Assembly: GCF_003755175.1 (NCBI RefSeq)
Contig: NZ_RKHX01000004.1
Span: 310,001-374,000, forward strand
Length of the DNA: 64,000 bases
Reading direction: 5' to 3'
Source of the DNA: Cellulomonas sp. PhB150
Lineage (GTDB): Bacteria > Actinomycetota > Actinomycetes > Actinomycetales > Cellulomonadaceae
A program made the position numbers and the translations under genes. Every line of letters begins with the position of its first letter. The stretch's first letter is position 1. The notes beneath the pieces are model-generated. The model was not told the origin of the DNA. It was given only the letters and a program-made list of their open reading frames with translations, and searched no databases. This document shows, piece by piece, positions 34,856 through 43,907 of the stretch.

Positions 34856-37260
34856 CCGACAAGCCCGTGGCCGTCGTCGACCTCGCCATCGAGGGCATGA
34901 CCTGCGCCTCGTGCGTCGCGCGCGTCGAGAAGCGGCTGGGCCGGCTGCCCGGCGTCTCGGCGACCGTGAACCTCCCGCTGGAGTCGGCGCACGTCGAGGT
35001 CCGGGTGCCCGACGAGGGCACCGGGGCGACCGCCGACACCGACGCCCTCGTCGCCGCGGTGCGCGCAGCGGGGTACGACGCGAAGGTCACCCGGACCAGC
35101 GCGGCTGGCAACGATCACAGCCCTGACATGCCCGGCATGGACCCGCGCGAGCACGCGCTGTCCGGCCACTCGATGGCACCGGGTCACGACATGGATCCCG
35201 ACGAGGACACGTCGGCCCCCACCGACGCCCGCGGTGCCGACCTGCGCGCGCGCCTCCGGGTCGCCGCGGTCGCCACCGTGCCCGTCGTGCTGCTGTCGAT
35301 GGTGCCCACGCTGCAGTTCACCGGGTGGCAGTGGGTGGTCGCCGTGCTCGCACTCCCCGTCGTGACGTGGGCCGCGTGGCCGTTCCACCGCGCCGCGTTC
35401 CGGGCCGCGCGCCACCGCGCGTCGACCATGGACACGCTCGTCTCGATCGGCATCGTCGCCGCGACCGGCTGGTCGCTGTGGGCGCTGCTGCTCGGCGGGG
35501 CGGGCGAGCTCGGCATGACGATGACGCCGTCCCTGTGGCCGCGCGCGGCGCACGAGGGGGCAGCACCGGAGCTCTACTTCGAGGTGGCCGCTGTCGTCAC
35601 CACGTTCCTGCTCGCCGGGCGGTACGCGGAGCACCGCTCGCGTCGTCGGGCGGGCGACGCCCTGCGCGCGCTGCTCGACCTCGGGGCCAAGGACGTCGCG
35701 CTGATCGAGACCGGGCCGACCGGCCGGTCCGAGCGCCGGGTGCCCGTCGCGGCCCTGCGCGTCGGCGACGAGTTCGCGGTCCGGCCCGGCGAGAAGGTCG
35801 CCACCGACGGCGTCGTCGTCAGCGGCGCGAGCGCGGTCGACGCCTCGCTGCTGACCGGCGAGCCCGTGCCCGTCGACGTGGGTCCCGGCGACGAGGTGAC
35901 GGGCGCGACGATCAACAGGTCGGGCTCCCTCGTCGTCCGTGCGACCCGCGTGGGCGAGGACACGCGCCTGGCGCAGATCGGCCGGCTCGTCACCGCCGCG
36001 CAGACCGGCAAGGCGCCCGTGCAGCGCCTGGCAGACCGCATCTCCGCCGTGTTCGTCCCGGTCGTGCTGGTGCTCGCGCTCGGGACGCTCGTCGCGTGGC
36101 TGGTCTCCGGCGCGGAGCCGCAGCAAGCGTTCACCGCGGCAGTCGCCGTGCTGATCATCGCGTGCCCCTGCGCGCTGGGCCTGGCCACGCCGACGGCGCT
36201 GCTCGTCGGGACCGGGCGCGGCGCCCAGCTCGGCATCCTCATCAAGGGGCCGGAGATCCTCGAGCAGACGCGCGCGGTCGACACCGTGGTGCTCGACAAG
36301 ACCGGCACCGTGACCCAGGGCCGCATGGCGCTGGTCGACGTGCTGACCGCTCCGGGGGCGTCGCCCGACGAGGTGCTGCGCTACGCGGCCGCGGTCGAGC
36401 AGCTCGCGGAGCACCCGATCGCGCAGGCGATCGCCGCGGCCGCGACCTCCCCGGACGGGGACGTGGGCGGGGACGGCGTCGTCATCGGGTCCGACCAGGT
36501 GCACGACTTCCGTGCCGAGCCCGGCCGCGGTGTCGTCGGCGTCGTCAGGACCGCCCACTCCGGCGTCGGGCTCGGGCGACGCGTCCTCGTCGGGCGCCCC
36601 ACCTGGCTGCAGGAGCAGGCCATCGACACCGCCGCCCTGCAGGACCGCTTCGACGCGACCGAGGCCGACGGCGCGACCGCCGTGATGGTCGCCTGGGACG
36701 GCTCCGTGCGGGGCGCGCTCGTGCTGCGCGACCCCGTCAAGGACACCTCCCAGCAGGCGGTCGACGAGCTGCGGGCGCTCGGCCTGCGGCCCGTGCTGCT
36801 GACCGGCGACAACCCCGGCGCGGCGCAGGTCGCCGCGCGCGCGGTCGGCATCACCGAGGTGATCGCGCAGGTGCTGCCCGCGGACAAGGTCGCCGTCGTG
36901 GAGCGGCTGCAGGCGTCGGGTGCTCGGGTGGCGATGGTCGGCGACGGCGTGAACGACGCGGCAGCCCTGGCGGCCGCCGACCTCGGCCTCGCCATGGGCA
37001 CCGGGACCGATGTGGCCATCGAGGCCGCCGACCTGACCCTGGTGCGCGGCGACCTGCGCTCTGCGGCGCAGGCGATCCGCCTGGCCCGCCGCACGCTGGC
37101 CGTCATCCGGCAGAACCTGTTCTGGGCCTTCGCGTACAACGTGGCGGCGATCCCCCTCGCCGCGCTCGGGCTGCTGAACCCGATGATCGCGGGGGCCGCC
37201 ATGGCGTTGTCGTCGGTGCTCGTCGTCGGGAACTCGCTGCGCCTGCGCCGCTTCTCCTGA
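34852..37260 (+). CDS. copA: Copper-exporting P1B-type ATPase CopA
   Basis: This 802-aa pump has one N-terminal HMA domain (GMTCASC, Cys18 and Cys21). A His/Met-rich linker at ~residues 85-115 (SPDMPGMDPREHALSGHSM) could feed copper to the channel. The membrane core has CPC at 438-440. Asp482 in DKTGT is phosphorylated, EHPIAQAI is the HP motif and GDGVNDAAAL ends the ATP domain. It exports Cu(I). The operon has its own CsoR sensor and is separate from the ycnI-copC-copD locus. Confidence 0.95.
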   Translation: MTDKPVAVVDLAIEGMTCASCVARVEKRLGRLPGVSATVNLPLESAHVEVRVPDEGTGATADTDALVAAVRAAGYDAKVTRTSAAGNDHSPDMPGMDPREHALSGHSMAPGHDMDPDEDTSAPTDARGADLRARLRVAAVATVPVVLLSMVPTLQFTGWQWVVAVLALPVVTWAAWPFHRAAFRAARHRASTMDTLVSIGIVAATGWSLWALLLGGAGELGMTMTPSLWPRAAHEGAAPELYFEVAAVVTTFLLAGRYAEHRSRRRAGDALRALLDLGAKDVALIETGPTGRSERRVPVAALRVGDEFAVRPGEKVATDGVVVSGASAVDASLLTGEPVPVDVGPGDEVTGATINRSGSLVVRATRVGEDTRLAQIGRLVTAAQTGKAPVQRLADRISAVFVPVVLVLALGTLVAWLVSGAEPQQAFTAAVAVLIIACPCALGLATPTALLVGTGRGAQLGILIKGPEILEQTRAVDTVVLDKTGTVTQGRMALVDVLTAPGASPDEVLRYAAAVEQLAEHPIAQAIAAAATSPDGDVGGDGVVIGSDQVHDFRAEPGRGVVGVVRTAHSGVGLGRRVLVGRPTWLQEQAIDTAALQDRFDATEADGATAVMVAWDGSVRGALVLRDPVKDTSQQAVDELRALGLRPVLLTGDNPGAAQVAARAVGITEVIAQVLPADKVAVVERLQASGARVAMVGDGVNDAAALAAADLGLAMGTGTDVAIEAADLTLVRGDLRSAAQAIRLARRTLAVIRQNLFWAFAYNVAAIPLAALGLLNPMIAGAAMALSSVLVVGNSLRLRRFS

Positions 37261-37335
37261 CCCGTCCGGCTCGCACCCAGGTTCCTCCCTGGTGGCGTCC
37301 GGCGGGTGCTCAGCGCCCGGGTCTACGCTGCGCGC

Positions 37336-38139
37336 GTGGCCGAGCAGCAGGTGGTTGAGAAGGTTCCGCAGCCCGACGAGCGGGCGGTGCGGCGACGGCT
37401 GACCGTCGAGATCTGGATCGTGCTCGGCCTGTCGCTGGGCCGGTCGGCCGTGTACGCGGTCGTCAACATCATCGACCGGCTCACCGCAGGGCCCGCGCTG
37501 GGCGACCAGACCACGACGCTCAACCCGACCCTGTCGCCGCGCCCCTGGCTCGACCTGACCTACCAGGGCCTTGCGATCGTCTTCGCGCTCATGCCGGTCG
37601 CCCTCGCGCTCTACCTGCTGTCCGCCAACGGGCGCTCCGCCACCCGACGCATCGGGCTGACGTTCGCGCGGCCCCTGCGAGACCTCGGCGTGGGCGTCGG
37701 CCTCGCGGCGCTCATCGGGCTGCCCGGACTCGGGCTCTACGCCGTCGCGCGCGCCATGGGCTTCGCGGTGCAGGTGCAGGCGTCCGCGCTCGACACCTAC
37801 TGGTGGACCGTGCCGATGCTCATCCTGCTCGCGCTCAAGAACGCGCTGCTCGAGGAGGTCGTCGCGGTCGGCTACCTCATGGAGCGGCTGCGCGACCTCA
37901 AGTGGCGCGAGCCGTACATCGTCGTCGCGAGCGCCGCCCTGCGCGGGTCTTACCACCTGTACCAGGGGTGGGGGGCGCTGCTGGGCAACTTCGTGATGGG
38001 GCTCGTGTTCTCCGAGTACTACCGGCGCAAGCGGCGCGTGATGCCGCTCGTCATCGCGCACACCGTGATGGACACCGTGGTGTTCGTCGGGTACTCGTTG
38101 CTGCCGGCGCACGTGCGGGACTCGCTGCACCTGTCGTAG
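37336..38139 (+). CDS. CPBP-family (Abi/CAAX-like) intramembrane metalloprotease
   Basis: This 267-aa protein has about seven hydrophobic helices. The family motifs are present: LLEEVVAVGYLMERL (Glu-Glu and a downstream acidic residue, where EExxxR is usual), SYHLYQGW (His) and AHTVMD (His, Asp). The arginine after EE is replaced, so activity is not certain. I prefer the GTG at 37336: TACGCT at 37324-37329 is a good -10 box just 6 nt before it, giving a leaderless message. An in-frame GTG at 37306 is the alternative. Confidence 0.85.
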   Translation: MAEQQVVEKVPQPDERAVRRRLTVEIWIVLGLSLGRSAVYAVVNIIDRLTAGPALGDQTTTLNPTLSPRPWLDLTYQGLAIVFALMPVALALYLLSANGRSATRRIGLTFARPLRDLGVGVGLAALIGLPGLGLYAVARAMGFAVQVQASALDTYWWTVPMLILLALKNALLEEVVAVGYLMERLRDLKWREPYIVVASAALRGSYHLYQGWGALLGNFVMGLVFSEYYRRKRRVMPLVIAHTVMDTVVFVGYSLLPAHVRDSLHLS

Positions 38140-38196
38140 CCGGGTCGATTCCGGGCGGCCGGTCGGCCCCATCTCTCTGTGGACAAGTCTGGCGAG

Positions 38197-38212
38197 TCGA
38201 ACGTGTGTTCGA
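38197..38212. promoter_or_regulatory. Perfect LexA (SOS) box
   Basis: TCGAAC-GTGT-GTTCGA matches the actinobacterial LexA consensus TCGAAC-N4-GTTCGA without mismatch. It directly precedes the -10 box TAGACT (38213-38218) of the DUF222/HNH gene, so LexA bound there would block the promoter until DNA damage. Confidence 0.9.
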
Positions 38213-38224
38213 TAGACTGGCGGG

Positions 38225-39652
38225 GTGACGATCGCTCCCGTGGACCCCGCTGCTCGCGCTGACGCGCGGGCAGATGCAGGTGGGATCCAGCGGTTCCGCG
38301 CGATGCTCGAGCAGGTGGCCGGCCCGGCCATCGCGTCCCTCGAGTCCCCCGTAGCGGTCGATCTGATCGCCGCGCTGGAGGAGCTGAAGTCGACGGTGTG
38401 CGCCGCCCAGGCCGTGCTGTCCGTCGCGCTGGACACCGCGGAGCGGGACCGGCAGGCGGTCGCCGGGGTCCCCGCCCGGCGGCGCGGGCAGGGCGTGGCC
38501 GCGCAGGTCGGGCTCGCGCGGCGTGAGTCCCCGCACCGCGGATCGGTGCTGCTCGGCGCGGCGAAGGTGTGGACCGCCGAGATGCCGCACACCTTCGCGG
38601 CCCTGCGCGCCGGGCGGCTCTCGGAGTACCGGGCGATGATCCTGGTCGCCGAGACCGCCTGCCTCGAACGCGAGGACCGCGCCGAGGTCGACCGGCTGCT
38701 GTGCGCCGACCCCGCCACCCTCGACGGGGTCGGGACCCGGGCACTGGCCGCCCTGGCCCGTGGACATGCCGCCCGCCTGGACCCCTCCGCCGTCGTGCGC
38801 CGGGCACGGCGCGCGGAAGGCGAACGACGCGTGAGCATCCGCCCCGCCCCCGACACCATGTGCTACCTGTCCGCGCTGGTCCCGATGAAGCACGGCATCG
38901 CCGCGTTCGCCGCGCTCAAGACCGCTGCCGACCTGGCCCGCACGACCCAGGGCGGCGACCCGCGCGGGCACGGGCAGATCATGGCCGACACCCTCATCCA
39001 GCGCATCACCGGCCTGGCCGACCCCGACGACATCCCGGTGACCGTGAACCTGGTCCTGTCCGACACCACCCTGCTCGGCGCCGGGCACGACCCCGCCCAC
39101 CTCGACACCCCCGGCACCAGCCCCGCACCCGTGCCCGCCCAGATCGCCCGCGAGCTCATCGCCGCCGGCCTCGACACCCACGCCGTGTGGCTGCGACGCC
39201 TCTACGCCGACCCCCACGGGCAGCTCGTCGCGATGAGCACCACACAACGCTTCCACCCCGACGGGCTGGCCACCTTCCTACGGCTACGCGACCAAGGCAT
39301 CTGCCGCACCCCCTACTGCGGGGCACCCATCCGCCACATCGACCACATCACCCCCGCCGCCGCAGGCGGACCCACCGACGCCACCAACAGCCAAGGCCTG
39401 TGCGAAGCGTGCAACCACACCAAACAAGCCCCCGGCTGGACCCAGACCCTCACACCCGAGACCCACCAGCACACCGTCGTCACCACCACCCCCACCGGCC
39501 ACAGGTACGCCTCCCACGCACCCCCACCATCCACACCCGCACCACAACCCTCACGAGACGAGCCCGAGACGGGCCGGCGCGTCGTGGACCTCGCCTTCGA
39601 ACGGCTCCTGGCCACGCACGCACCGATCGAGTACGAGCGACGCGCCGCGTAG
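38225..39652 (+). CDS. DUF222 / HNH endonuclease (13E12-repeat-like), SOS-regulated
   Basis: This 475-aa protein has the DUF222 region in its first ~300 residues and an HNH nuclease at the C-terminus: CRTPYCGAPIRHIDHITP (Asp373, His374) and CEACNHTKQ, with the paired Cys of a structural zinc site. The family is highly repeated in actinobacteria and includes the mycobacterial 13E12 elements. The GTG start at 38225 lies 6 nt after the -10, so the message is leaderless. Its promoter carries a perfect LexA box. From about 39080 onward the codons shift to C-run-rich usage unlike the first half, which may reflect recombination between family members. Confidence 0.9.
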   Translation: MTIAPVDPAARADARADAGGIQRFRAMLEQVAGPAIASLESPVAVDLIAALEELKSTVCAAQAVLSVALDTAERDRQAVAGVPARRRGQGVAAQVGLARRESPHRGSVLLGAAKVWTAEMPHTFAALRAGRLSEYRAMILVAETACLEREDRAEVDRLLCADPATLDGVGTRALAALARGHAARLDPSAVVRRARRAEGERRVSIRPAPDTMCYLSALVPMKHGIAAFAALKTAADLARTTQGGDPRGHGQIMADTLIQRITGLADPDDIPVTVNLVLSDTTLLGAGHDPAHLDTPGTSPAPVPAQIARELIAAGLDTHAVWLRRLYADPHGQLVAMSTTQRFHPDGLATFLRLRDQGICRTPYCGAPIRHIDHITPAAAGGPTDATNSQGLCEACNHTKQAPGWTQTLTPETHQHTVVTTTPTGHRYASHAPPPSTPAPQPSRDEPETGRRVVDLAFERLLATHAPIEYERRAA

Positions 39653-39692
39653 GAGCGCCCGCACCTGGTCGGGCGTGTGGTCCCGCACGAAA

Positions 39693-39739
39693 GACAGCCG
39701 CGCAGGTCCCCCGCGATGGGGGGAGCCTGCGCGGCTGTC
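39693..39739. terminator. Bidirectional hairpin between HNH and HdeD-like genes
   Basis: GACAGCCGCGCAGG (39693-39706) pairs perfectly with CCTGCGCGGCTGTC (39726-39739), with an inner CCCCC/GGGGG stem. It sits between convergent stops at 39652 and 39760 and can end both transcripts. Confidence 0.85.
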
Positions 39740-39759
39740 GTGCGTTCAGGAACGAGCGG

Positions 39760-40353
39760 TCAGAGCTCGATGACCTTCGTGTCGCCCTCGATCTTGCCCG
39801 CGAGCGACCGGGCGGCGAATCCTCCGACGACCAGCACGACCCCCGAGACCAGCGCGAACAGGCCGACCAGCACCATGACCACGGTGAGCGAGGTCTGCGG
39901 GTTCGTCACGAGCAGCAGACCCACCAGGAGGCTGATCAGCCCGAACGTGAGCGGGAAGAACCACGTGGGGTTGTCGTGCTTGTGGGAGACGATCGACCCG
40001 ATGATCCCGATGACGCCGAGCAGGATCACCCAGAACGCCACCATGTAGAACACGACGGCGACGGTCGCCTGCGGCCAGGCGAGCAGGACGACGCCGATCG
40101 CGATCGTGAGCAGCCCGCCGACGACGGGCCAGGCGATCCCCGTGTCCCGCTTGTCGAGGAACGCGCCGATGATCGACAGGACACCGTCGACGATGGTGAA
40201 GATCCCGACGATCCAGACGATGGCCGTCAGCGTGTCGAGCGGGTGGAACAGCATGAGCAGCCCGAGCACCAGCAGCACGGCGCCGCGCAGGACGGGCAGC
40301 CACCAGAAGCGGCGCAGCTGGGCCGCGACCTCGGTGGCGGTGGGGTCGGCCAT
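39760..40353 (-). CDS. HdeD/DUF308-family membrane protein
   Basis: This 197-aa protein has six hydrophobic segments in three similar helical hairpins, the layout of HdeD/DUF308. HdeD in E. coli contributes to acid resistance at high cell density; the function in actinobacteria is unknown. The ATG at 40353 is fixed by AGGAG 7 nt upstream. The gene stands alone. Confidence 0.88.
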   Translation of the reverse strand: MADPTATEVAAQLRRFWWLPVLRGAVLLVLGLLMLFHPLDTLTAIVWIVGIFTIVDGVLSIIGAFLDKRDTGIAWPVVGGLLTIAIGVVLLAWPQATVAVVFYMVAFWVILLGVIGIIGSIVSHKHDNPTWFFPLTFGLISLLVGLLLVTNPQTSLTVVMVLVGLFALVSGVVLVVGGFAARSLAGKIEGDTKVIEL

Positions 40354-40523
40354 GACATCTCCTCGTGGTCCCGGGCGACGCGCAGTCCTGTGCGACACGT
40401 CGTGCGAGTTCACGCTAGTGGTCCGGGTACCCCGTGAGCACGAAGGCGCGACCTGGTGGACGTGCTGCGACCCACACCGCCACCGCCGCACGTTCTCGCA
40501 GGGGCTTGCCTAGACTCGCCCCT

Positions 40524-43121
40524 ATGTCCGCGAGGCCGACGCCTGACCGTCGCGCGGCCGCCGACGACGCGGCCGCAGCGATGCCGTCGACCGTGGACAC
40601 GATCGTCGAGCCGCCGGCCGGCAAGGAACGGGCCGCCGCCGCGATCATCGTCGACGACAACCCCGAGACCCGAGTCCACCACCCGAGCGACCTCATCGGG
40701 ACGGTCATCGGCGCGGTCGGCATCGTCGCCGTCATGGTCCTGGCCACCTACGCGCAGCACACCACCACCGGTGTCGCCGAGGACGTGCAGGGCTTCGCGA
40801 ACCTGCTGCGCAAGATCCTCGTGGTCCCGGTCCAGGTGCTCGAGGGCGTGGTCACCCTCCTCGTCCCGATCGCCGTGCTGTCCGAGCTCGCGATCCGGCG
40901 CCTGGGGCGCCAGGTGCTCGACGCCCTCGGCGCCGCGGTGCTGGCCGTGGTCCTCAACGGCCTCGTCCTGTGGCTGGTCCACCACGTCGGCAGCGAGGAG
41001 CTGATCAGCGGCCTCTCGGTCCGGCTCAACGACCAGTGGACCGTCACGCTGCCCGGCTACGTGGCCATGCTCGCCGGCCTGCTCACGGTCTCCGGGCCTC
41101 GATCGCGCCGGCGCACGGTGACGTGGTCGTGGAACCTCATCTGGGTCGCGATCGGCGTCCTCCTGATCACGGCGCAGGTCTCGCTCCCCGGCCTGGCGAT
41201 CTCGCTGATCGTCGGCCGCGTGGCGGGCCTGCTCGTGCGGTTCCTGTCCGGCGTCCGCTCGGAGCAGGCGTACGGCGAGGTGCTCGTCGCCGGCGTGCGG
41301 CGGGCCGGGTTCTCACCCCGCCGCCTACGCAGGATCCCCGAGGGCGACGGGCCCGACGTGGAGAAGTCGGTCGACCCCGATGCCGAGACCGCCCCGGTCC
41401 CCGTCGTCGGCCGGGTCACCGAGCCCGACCCGGACGCCGCCGCCCGTGCCTTGATCCGCTCCGCCGGCTACCGCGCGTACGAGCTGACCACCACGGACGA
41501 CGAGAGCCTCGACCTCGTCGTCATCGACGGCGACCGCCAGGTCGTCGGCATGCTGGGCCGGCTGTGGCGGTCGCTGCGGCTGCGCGGCCTCGAGGGGCGC
41601 TCGGTCGTCAACCTGCGCCAGGCCACCGAGCGCGCGGCCCTGCTCACCTACGCGGTGCGTGCCGCCGGCGTCCGCACGCCGCAGCTGCTCGCGATCGCCG
41701 AGGCCGACGACTCGATGCTGCTGGTCCAGCGCCGCCCCGAGCACGCGGTCCCGCTCGCCGAGCTTGACCCGGCCGAGCTCACCGACGAGCTGCTCGCCGA
41801 GGTCTGGGCCCAGCTCTCCCTGGCCCACACGGCCGGTATCGCCCACCGCGCCCTGACCAGCGACACCGTCCTCGTCGCGACCATCGCGGGCACGCCCGTC
41901 GTGTGGCTCACCGGCTGGGAGCAGGGCTACGTCGCCTCGTCCGACCTCGCCCGGCGCATGGATGCGAGCCAGATGCTGGCTCTGCTCGCGCTGCGGGTCG
42001 GTGCCACCCGCGCACTCGACTCGGCGGCCGGCATCCTGTCCGACGACGACCTGTCGGCGATCGGCCCCCTGCTGCAGACCATCTCCCTGCCGCGCCAGAC
42101 CCGCGACGAGATGCGCACGCACAAGCAGGTCCTCGCCGAGCTGCGGACCGCGCTCGTCGACCGCCTGCCCGAGGCCGACGTCGAGCCCCTCCAGCTCGTC
42201 CGGTTCGGCGCCCGCACGATCCTGACGATCGTCGTGCCGATCCTCGCGGTCCTGTTCATCGTCACGCAGATCAACATCGACGAGATCACCCAGGCGCTCG
42301 CCGAGAGCGACTGGCGCTGGAGCGTGCTGGCGTTCGGCCTCGGCCTGCTCACGCTGCTGGGAGCGGCACTGGCAGTCGTCGCCTTCTCGCCGGTCAAGAT
42401 CCCCGTGTGGCGTGCCGTCCTCGTGCAGACCGCGGCGACCTTCGTCGCCCTCGCGGCCCCGGCGGGCCTCGGCCCGGCCGCGCTCAACCTGCGCATGCTC
42501 ACCCGCCGAGGCGTCAGCGCCACGCTGGCCGGGGCGACGGTGGCGCTGGTGCAGGTGAGCCAGTTCGTCGTGACGCTCGGCCTGCTCCTCGTGCTCACGG
42601 TGGCGTCGGGGAACCAGGAGTCGGCACTCCCGATCTCGCCGGCGGTGCTGCTCATCATCGCGGCAGTTGCCGCGGTCGTCGCCGCGACCCTGCTCATCCC
42701 CGCGGTCCGGCAGTGGGTGCTGGCCAAGACGATGCCGACCCTGCGCCAGACGTGGCCGCGCCTGATCGCCGTGCTCGGCCAGCCGTGGCGCCTTGCGCTG
42801 GCGATCGGGAGCAACCTGCTCACCACGCTCGGCTACGTGCTCGCGTTCGACGCGTGCCTCGCGGCGTTCGGCCAGGACGCGACGCTCATCCAGGTCGCCA
42901 TCGTCTACCTCGCCGGCAACACGGCCGGCTCGATGGTCCCGACCCCGGGCGGCATGGGCGCGATCGAGGCCGCCCTGGCCGCCTCGCTGACCGCCGTCAC
43001 CGGCATCAACTTCGGCATCGCGACGTCCATCGCGATCCTCTTCCGCGTCGTCACCTACTGGCTCCGCATCCCGATCGGCTGGGTCGCGATGCGGGTCCTG
43101 CAGCGCAGCGGAGAGCTCTGA
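40524..43121 (+). CDS. Pseudokinase fused to LPG-synthase/flippase-type (UPF0104) membrane domain
   Basis: In this 865-aa protein residues ~55-260 hold several membrane helices. Residues ~300-540 resemble a protein-kinase-like fold, but the catalytic loop HRD is HRA (441-443, HRALTSDTVLV) and the DFG position reads TGW (463-465), so phosphotransfer is unlikely. Residues ~565-860 form a UPF0104/lysylphosphatidylglycerol-synthase-type transmembrane domain with GNTAGSMVPTPGGMGAIEAALAA. No C-terminal aminoacyl transferase domain is present. A role in lipid-linked precursor transport or its control is inferred, by analogy with actinobacterial MurJ carrying a pseudokinase. TAGACT 7 nt before the ATG suggests a leaderless message. 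Confidence 0.85.
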   Translation: MSARPTPDRRAAADDAAAAMPSTVDTIVEPPAGKERAAAAIIVDDNPETRVHHPSDLIGTVIGAVGIVAVMVLATYAQHTTTGVAEDVQGFANLLRKILVVPVQVLEGVVTLLVPIAVLSELAIRRLGRQVLDALGAAVLAVVLNGLVLWLVHHVGSEELISGLSVRLNDQWTVTLPGYVAMLAGLLTVSGPRSRRRTVTWSWNLIWVAIGVLLITAQVSLPGLAISLIVGRVAGLLVRFLSGVRSEQAYGEVLVAGVRRAGFSPRRLRRIPEGDGPDVEKSVDPDAETAPVPVVGRVTEPDPDAAARALIRSAGYRAYELTTTDDESLDLVVIDGDRQVVGMLGRLWRSLRLRGLEGRSVVNLRQATERAALLTYAVRAAGVRTPQLLAIAEADDSMLLVQRRPEHAVPLAELDPAELTDELLAEVWAQLSLAHTAGIAHRALTSDTVLVATIAGTPVVWLTGWEQGYVASSDLARRMDASQMLALLALRVGATRALDSAAGILSDDDLSAIGPLLQTISLPRQTRDEMRTHKQVLAELRTALVDRLPEADVEPLQLVRFGARTILTIVVPILAVLFIVTQINIDEITQALAESDWRWSVLAFGLGLLTLLGAALAVVAFSPVKIPVWRAVLVQTAATFVALAAPAGLGPAALNLRMLTRRGVSATLAGATVALVQVSQFVVTLGLLLVLTVASGNQESALPISPAVLLIIAAVAAVVAATLLIPAVRQWVLAKTMPTLRQTWPRLIAVLGQPWRLALAIGSNLLTTLGYVLAFDACLAAFGQDATLIQVAIVYLAGNTAGSMVPTPGGMGAIEAALAASLTAVTGINFGIATSIAILFRVVTYWLRIPIGWVAMRVLQRSGEL

Positions 43122-43125
43122 GAGA

Positions 43126-43167
43126 ACGACGAGGCCCGGCCCCCGAGGGGGAGCCGGGCCTCGTCGT
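43126..43167. terminator. Strong hairpin terminator
   Basis: ACGACGAGGCCCGGC (43126-43140) pairs perfectly with GCCGGGCCTCGTCGT (43153-43167). It lies between the convergent pseudokinase-flippase gene and the SHOCT gene. Confidence 0.85.
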
Positions 43168-43184
43168 CGTCGCGGTCAGTCAGG

Positions 43185-43562
43185 TCAGGCGAGCGCCTTG
43201 GCCTTGAGCTGGGCGAACTCGGCGTCGTCGATCACGCCGGCATCCAGCAGCGCCTTGGCGTCGCTGATGTGCTCGGCGGGCGACTTGCCTGCCACCTCAC
43301 GGATGTAGGAGTCCGTGTCCGCCTTCGCGGACTTGATGGCCTCGACCTGACGCTCGGCCATGCTGCCGCCGCGCGCGATCACGTACACGAGGGCGGTGAG
43401 GAACGGCACGATCACCAGGAAGACGATCCACACCGCCTTGGCCCAACCACCGAGCGTGCGGTCGCGGAACAGGTCCGTGAGGATCTGGAAGAGGATGACC
43501 AGGTAGGCGAAGAAGAGGAACCAATAGATCAGGAGCCCGAACCAGTCCCAAAAGCTGTCCAT
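43185..43562 (-). CDS. PLDc_N / SHOCT domain membrane protein
   Basis: This 125-aa protein has two membrane helices (residues ~8-30 and ~42-64) matching the PLDc_N module (WAKAVWIVFLVIVPFLTALVYVIARG). A charged segment and a C-terminal SHOCT domain follow (HISDAKALLDAGVIDDAEFAQLKAKAL). SHOCT domains are short oligomerisation modules; no enzyme activity is expected. AGAAGG lies 4 nt before the ATG. Confidence 0.88.
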   Translation of the reverse strand: MDSFWDWFGLLIYWFLFFAYLVILFQILTDLFRDRTLGGWAKAVWIVFLVIVPFLTALVYVIARGGSMAERQVEAIKSAKADTDSYIREVAGKSPAEHISDAKALLDAGVIDDAEFAQLKAKALA

Positions 43563-43706
43563 GCGGCCTTCTTCTCTCGAGATTGCGTGCCGCCCCGACT
43601 GGCGATCACGATCGGGTCGAGATTAGCCCAGGACGTCCTGTTCGGTCACGACACCCGCCGGGTTGTCTCGCGGGTCGGCGCGCGTCCTGACCTGCGTAGA
43701 CGCAGC

Positions 43707-43740
43707 TCAGCCCCGCGGGCCCAAGGGCCGGCGGGGCTGA
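43707..43740 (-). terminator. Hairpin terminator after the 46-codon ORF
   Basis: TCAGCCCCGC (43707-43716) pairs perfectly with GCGGGGCTGA (43731-43740), with a GC-rich inner stem. It begins 18 nt after the small ORF stop on the minus strand, closing a compact riboswitch-ORF-terminator unit. Confidence 0.75.
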
Positions 43741-43757
43741 ACGTGGCGATGCTGAGG

Positions 43758-43898
43758 TCAGGCTGCGACGTCCTCGCGCTGCGCGGGGATCTGGCTGACG
43801 GCGCGGAGCCGGGTGGCCATCGCCGACCAGGCTGCGGTGCGGCCGACCGGGAACGTGACGGTCTCGGTGGGCTCTGCGGGGTATCCGGTGGTGTCCAT
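43758..43898 (-). CDS. 46-aa protein controlled by a cyclic-di-GMP riboswitch
   Basis: ATG at 43898 to TGA at 43758 encodes MDTTGYPAEPTETVTFPVGR and a further 26 residues ending REDVAA. It has no signal peptide, membrane helix or known motif; WSAMATRLRAV could form a short amphipathic helix. Support for a real gene comes from context: AGGA lies 8 nt before the ATG, a class I c-di-GMP aptamer ends at that ribosome site, and a terminator follows 18 nt after the stop. Function unknown. A signalling or adaptor peptide made in response to c-di-GMP is inferred. Confidence 0.65.
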   Translation of the reverse strand: MDTTGYPAEPTETVTFPVGRTAAWSAMATRLRAVSQIPAQREDVAA

Positions 43899-43907
43899 GA
43901 CACGTGT

